A stretch of 7,436 nt of DNA from the NCBI GenBank assembly GCA_021777365.1, contig JAJYDP010000236.1, forward strand, positions 1 to 7,436, read 5' to 3'. This stretch comes from Chloroflexota bacterium. Lineage in GTDB: Bacteria > Chloroflexota > Limnocylindria > Limnocylindrales > CSP1-4. Positions 6,266-7,436 of this stretch are shown here, piece after piece; the stretch's first letter is position 1; every line of letters begins with the position of its first letter. The translations under genes were made by a program, and so were the position numbers. The notes under the pieces are model-generated. The model ran no database searches, was not told the origin of the DNA, and worked only from the letters and a program-made list of their open reading frames with translations.

Positions 6266-6272
6266 CCGCGCC

Positions 6273-7436
6273 ATGCCGCTCCTCCGCGTGTTGGTCGTCG
6301 CGCGCTGGTACCCCGCCGTCGACGACCCGGTGCGCGGCTCGTTCGTGGCCGACCAGGTCGACGCCCTCGTCGCCTCGGGACAGGTCGAGCCGACGGTGGC
6401 CTCCTTCGAGTTCGTCCGCCTGAACCGCGTCCCCGAGCGCCGCGAACCCGAGCGCGAGGCGATCCATGCCCGCTTCAGCGAACCGGCACGGGGCCGCCCG
6501 GATGCCCTCACGCCGGGAGGCTGGCCGGCGGTGGTGGGCACCTGGCCCCACCTCGGAGGAGTTCCCGTGGCGCGCCTCCCCGTCGCATCGGGGCCGGAGG
6601 ATCCGGCGGCCGCCGAAGGGGACGATCACCTCGCCGCGTTCGTGCCGTTCGTGGAGGGCCTGGTCGAGCGCGGCGTGACGTTCGACGTGCTGCACGCGCA
6701 CACCGGGTTTCCCGACGGCGAGCTCGCGGCGAGAGCGGCCGGCATGCTCGGGATCCCGTACGTCGTCACGGAGCACTCCTCGCGCACCCGTGACCTGCTC
6801 CGGGATCCCGATGTCCGCCGCCGGTACGCGTCGGTCGTGCAGGGGGCCGCGCGGATCGTCGTCGTCTCGGAAGCGCTCGGCGCCGAGCTGCGCGCCGCGC
6901 TGCCGGACCTGGCGGGGGTGCTCGACGAGCGGCTGGAGGTCGTGCCGAACGCAGTGCCGGTGGAGTTGTTCCGGGCGCCGCCGGCCTCGGAGCGGCGGCG
7001 CGGCGAGCTCCTCTACGTCGGCACGCGCAAGCCGGACAAGGGGATCGTCACGCTGCTCGAGGCGTTCGCGCTGGCCCGGGCACGGCGACCCGACCTCACG
7101 TTGCGGCTGGTCGGCCGGTCGCCCACCGCCGAGGACGAGGCGCGCTGGCGAGCACGCGCGGCGGAGCTGGGCGTGGGCGACGCGGTGGCGTTCGACCCGG
7201 CGGTCGATCGAGCCGGCGTGGCCGACGCCATGGCCCGGGCGGACGTCTTCGTGCACGCCAGCCGGTACGAGACGTTCGGGGTCGTGCTGGTCGAGGCGCT
7301 GGCGTCGGGCCTGCCTGTGGTGGCCACGCGCTCGGGCGGGGCGGACGGGATCCTCGGGACAGACCCGCCCGCCGCCGGCGCGCTCGTGCCGGTCGACGAC
7401 CCGGAGGCGATGGCCGGCGCGATCCTGGAGACGCTG
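6273..7436 (+). CDS. GT4-family glycosyltransferase (C-terminal end beyond window)
   Basis: Seen: 388 codons open from ATG 6273 to the right edge without a stop. The protein starts with MPLLRVLVVARWYP, a GT-B first beta strand, and shows the GT4 order: HAHTGFPDGELAARAA (141-156), IPYVVTEHSS (161-170), RIVVVSEALGAEL (194-206), LEVVPNAVPVELF (221-233), LLYVGTRKPDKGIVTLLEAF (246-265, with Arg252 and Lys256 at donor-phosphate positions), LRLVG (277-281) and ASRYETFGVVLVEALASGLP (329-348). Glu333 and Glu341 form an intact EX7E motif. Family knowledge: retaining transferase using a nucleotide sugar, probably in exopolysaccharide, lipopolysaccharide-like or glycolipid assembly. GT4 proteins are about 350-420 residues, so little is missing. 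A Pro/Arg-rich section at about 52-118, of the acceptor-side half, is poorly conserved in my reading. It is divergent from another glycosyltransferase and shares the promoter region with it. Confidence 0.92.
   Translation, partial: MPLLRVLVVARWYPAVDDPVRGSFVADQVDALVASGQVEPTVASFEFVRLNRVPERREPEREAIHARFSEPARGRPDALTPGGWPAVVGTWPHLGGVPVARLPVASGPEDPAAAEGDDHLAAFVPFVEGLVERGVTFDVLHAHTGFPDGELAARAAGMLGIPYVVTEHSSRTRDLLRDPDVRRRYASVVQGAARIVVVSEALGAELRAALPDLAGVLDERLEVVPNAVPVELFRAPPASERRRGELLYVGTRKPDKGIVTLLEAFALARARRPDLTLRLVGRSPTAEDEARWRARAAELGVGDAVAFDPAVDRAGVADAMARADVFVHASRYETFGVVLVEALASGLPVVATRSGGADGILGTDPPAAGALVPVDDPEAMAGAILETL

Larger units (their letters stand above)
6212..6272. promoter_or_regulatory. 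Divergent promoter region between two glycosyltransferase genes
   Basis: These 61 bp separate the oppositely oriented start codons. The region holds a TACACT hexamer for each direction, a tandem 17-bp repeat and a 13-bp inverted repeat, each listed separately. Neither gene has a Shine-Dalgarno here, which agrees with leaderless transcripts. No good TTGACA-like -35 box is visible in either direction. Confidence 0.5.

Noticed and set aside
6212..6541. An N-terminal extension of the minus-strand glycosyltransferase (110 more codons)
   Set aside because: The added residues are low-complexity and antisense to the N-terminus of the GT4 gene. The first beta strand of the GT-B fold begins just after GTG 6211.
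5739..7256. A 505-codon open frame on the minus strand
   Set aside because: It spans the antisense of the plus-strand GT4 gene and an alternate frame of the other glycosyltransferase, and crosses the promoter region. No motif supports it.
1..7436. CRISPR arrays, tRNA/rRNA genes, insertion sequences or a novel defence system
   Set aside because: No regularly spaced repeats, no tRNA-like cloverleaf in the small intergenic gaps, and no transposase, nuclease-helicase or toxin-antitoxin pair was seen. MazG here is the tandem-domain housekeeping type, not part of a mazEF toxin module.

Overview
The window is very GC-rich bacterial chromosomal DNA, densely coded, with short or absent intergenic gaps. 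It looks like ordinary chromosome rather than a mobile element: I see no transposase, integrase, phage gene, CRISPR array, tRNA or rRNA. The style of the genes suggests Chloroflexota, possibly a Limnocylindria-like lineage: a single-TM SurA/parvulin-type protein with a basic N-terminus, and a MazG whose N-terminal part resembles a decayed tetrapyrrole methylase domain. A high-GC actinobacterium is the main alternative. This placement is inference from remembered family style, not from a marker gene.

Layout. Six genes lie on the minus strand and read right to left: a family-4-like glycosyltransferase (6211-4790), a membrane-anchored parvulin-like foldase or chaperone (4730-3129), mazG (3122-1866), rph (1869-1138), rdgB (1133-486) and a TauE/SafE-type permease that runs off the left edge (461-1). 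One gene, a second GT4 glycosyltransferase (6273 to the right edge), is on the plus strand and divergent from the first. From the foldase leftward the genes are spaced by 6 nt, a 4-nt overlap (ATGA), 4 nt and 24 nt, so foldase-mazG-rph-rdgB-permease is very probably one operon. A 59-nt gap separates it from the upstream glycosyltransferase.

How the genes fit together. MazG and RdgB are both nucleotide-pool house-cleaning pyrophosphatases. RNase PH trims tRNA 3' ends. The foldase acts outside the membrane. The operon therefore reads as a general quality-control group. The two divergent glycosyltransferases probably belong to a cell-envelope or exopolysaccharide locus continuing to the right.

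The most notable non-coding structure is the 61-bp divergent intergenic region (6212-6272). It has a TACACT hexamer 6-7 nt before each start codon, which is leaderless-mRNA geometry, and between the two hexamers a head-to-tail duplicated 17-bp element with one mismatch. The most notable protein features are the MazG N-terminal remnant domain and a parvulin-like protein whose first domain is split by a roughly 90-residue Pro/Ala/Ser/Thr-rich insert and whose domains lack the usual catalytic histidine. I found no convincing wholly new system; most of the window is housekeeping with some unusual details.
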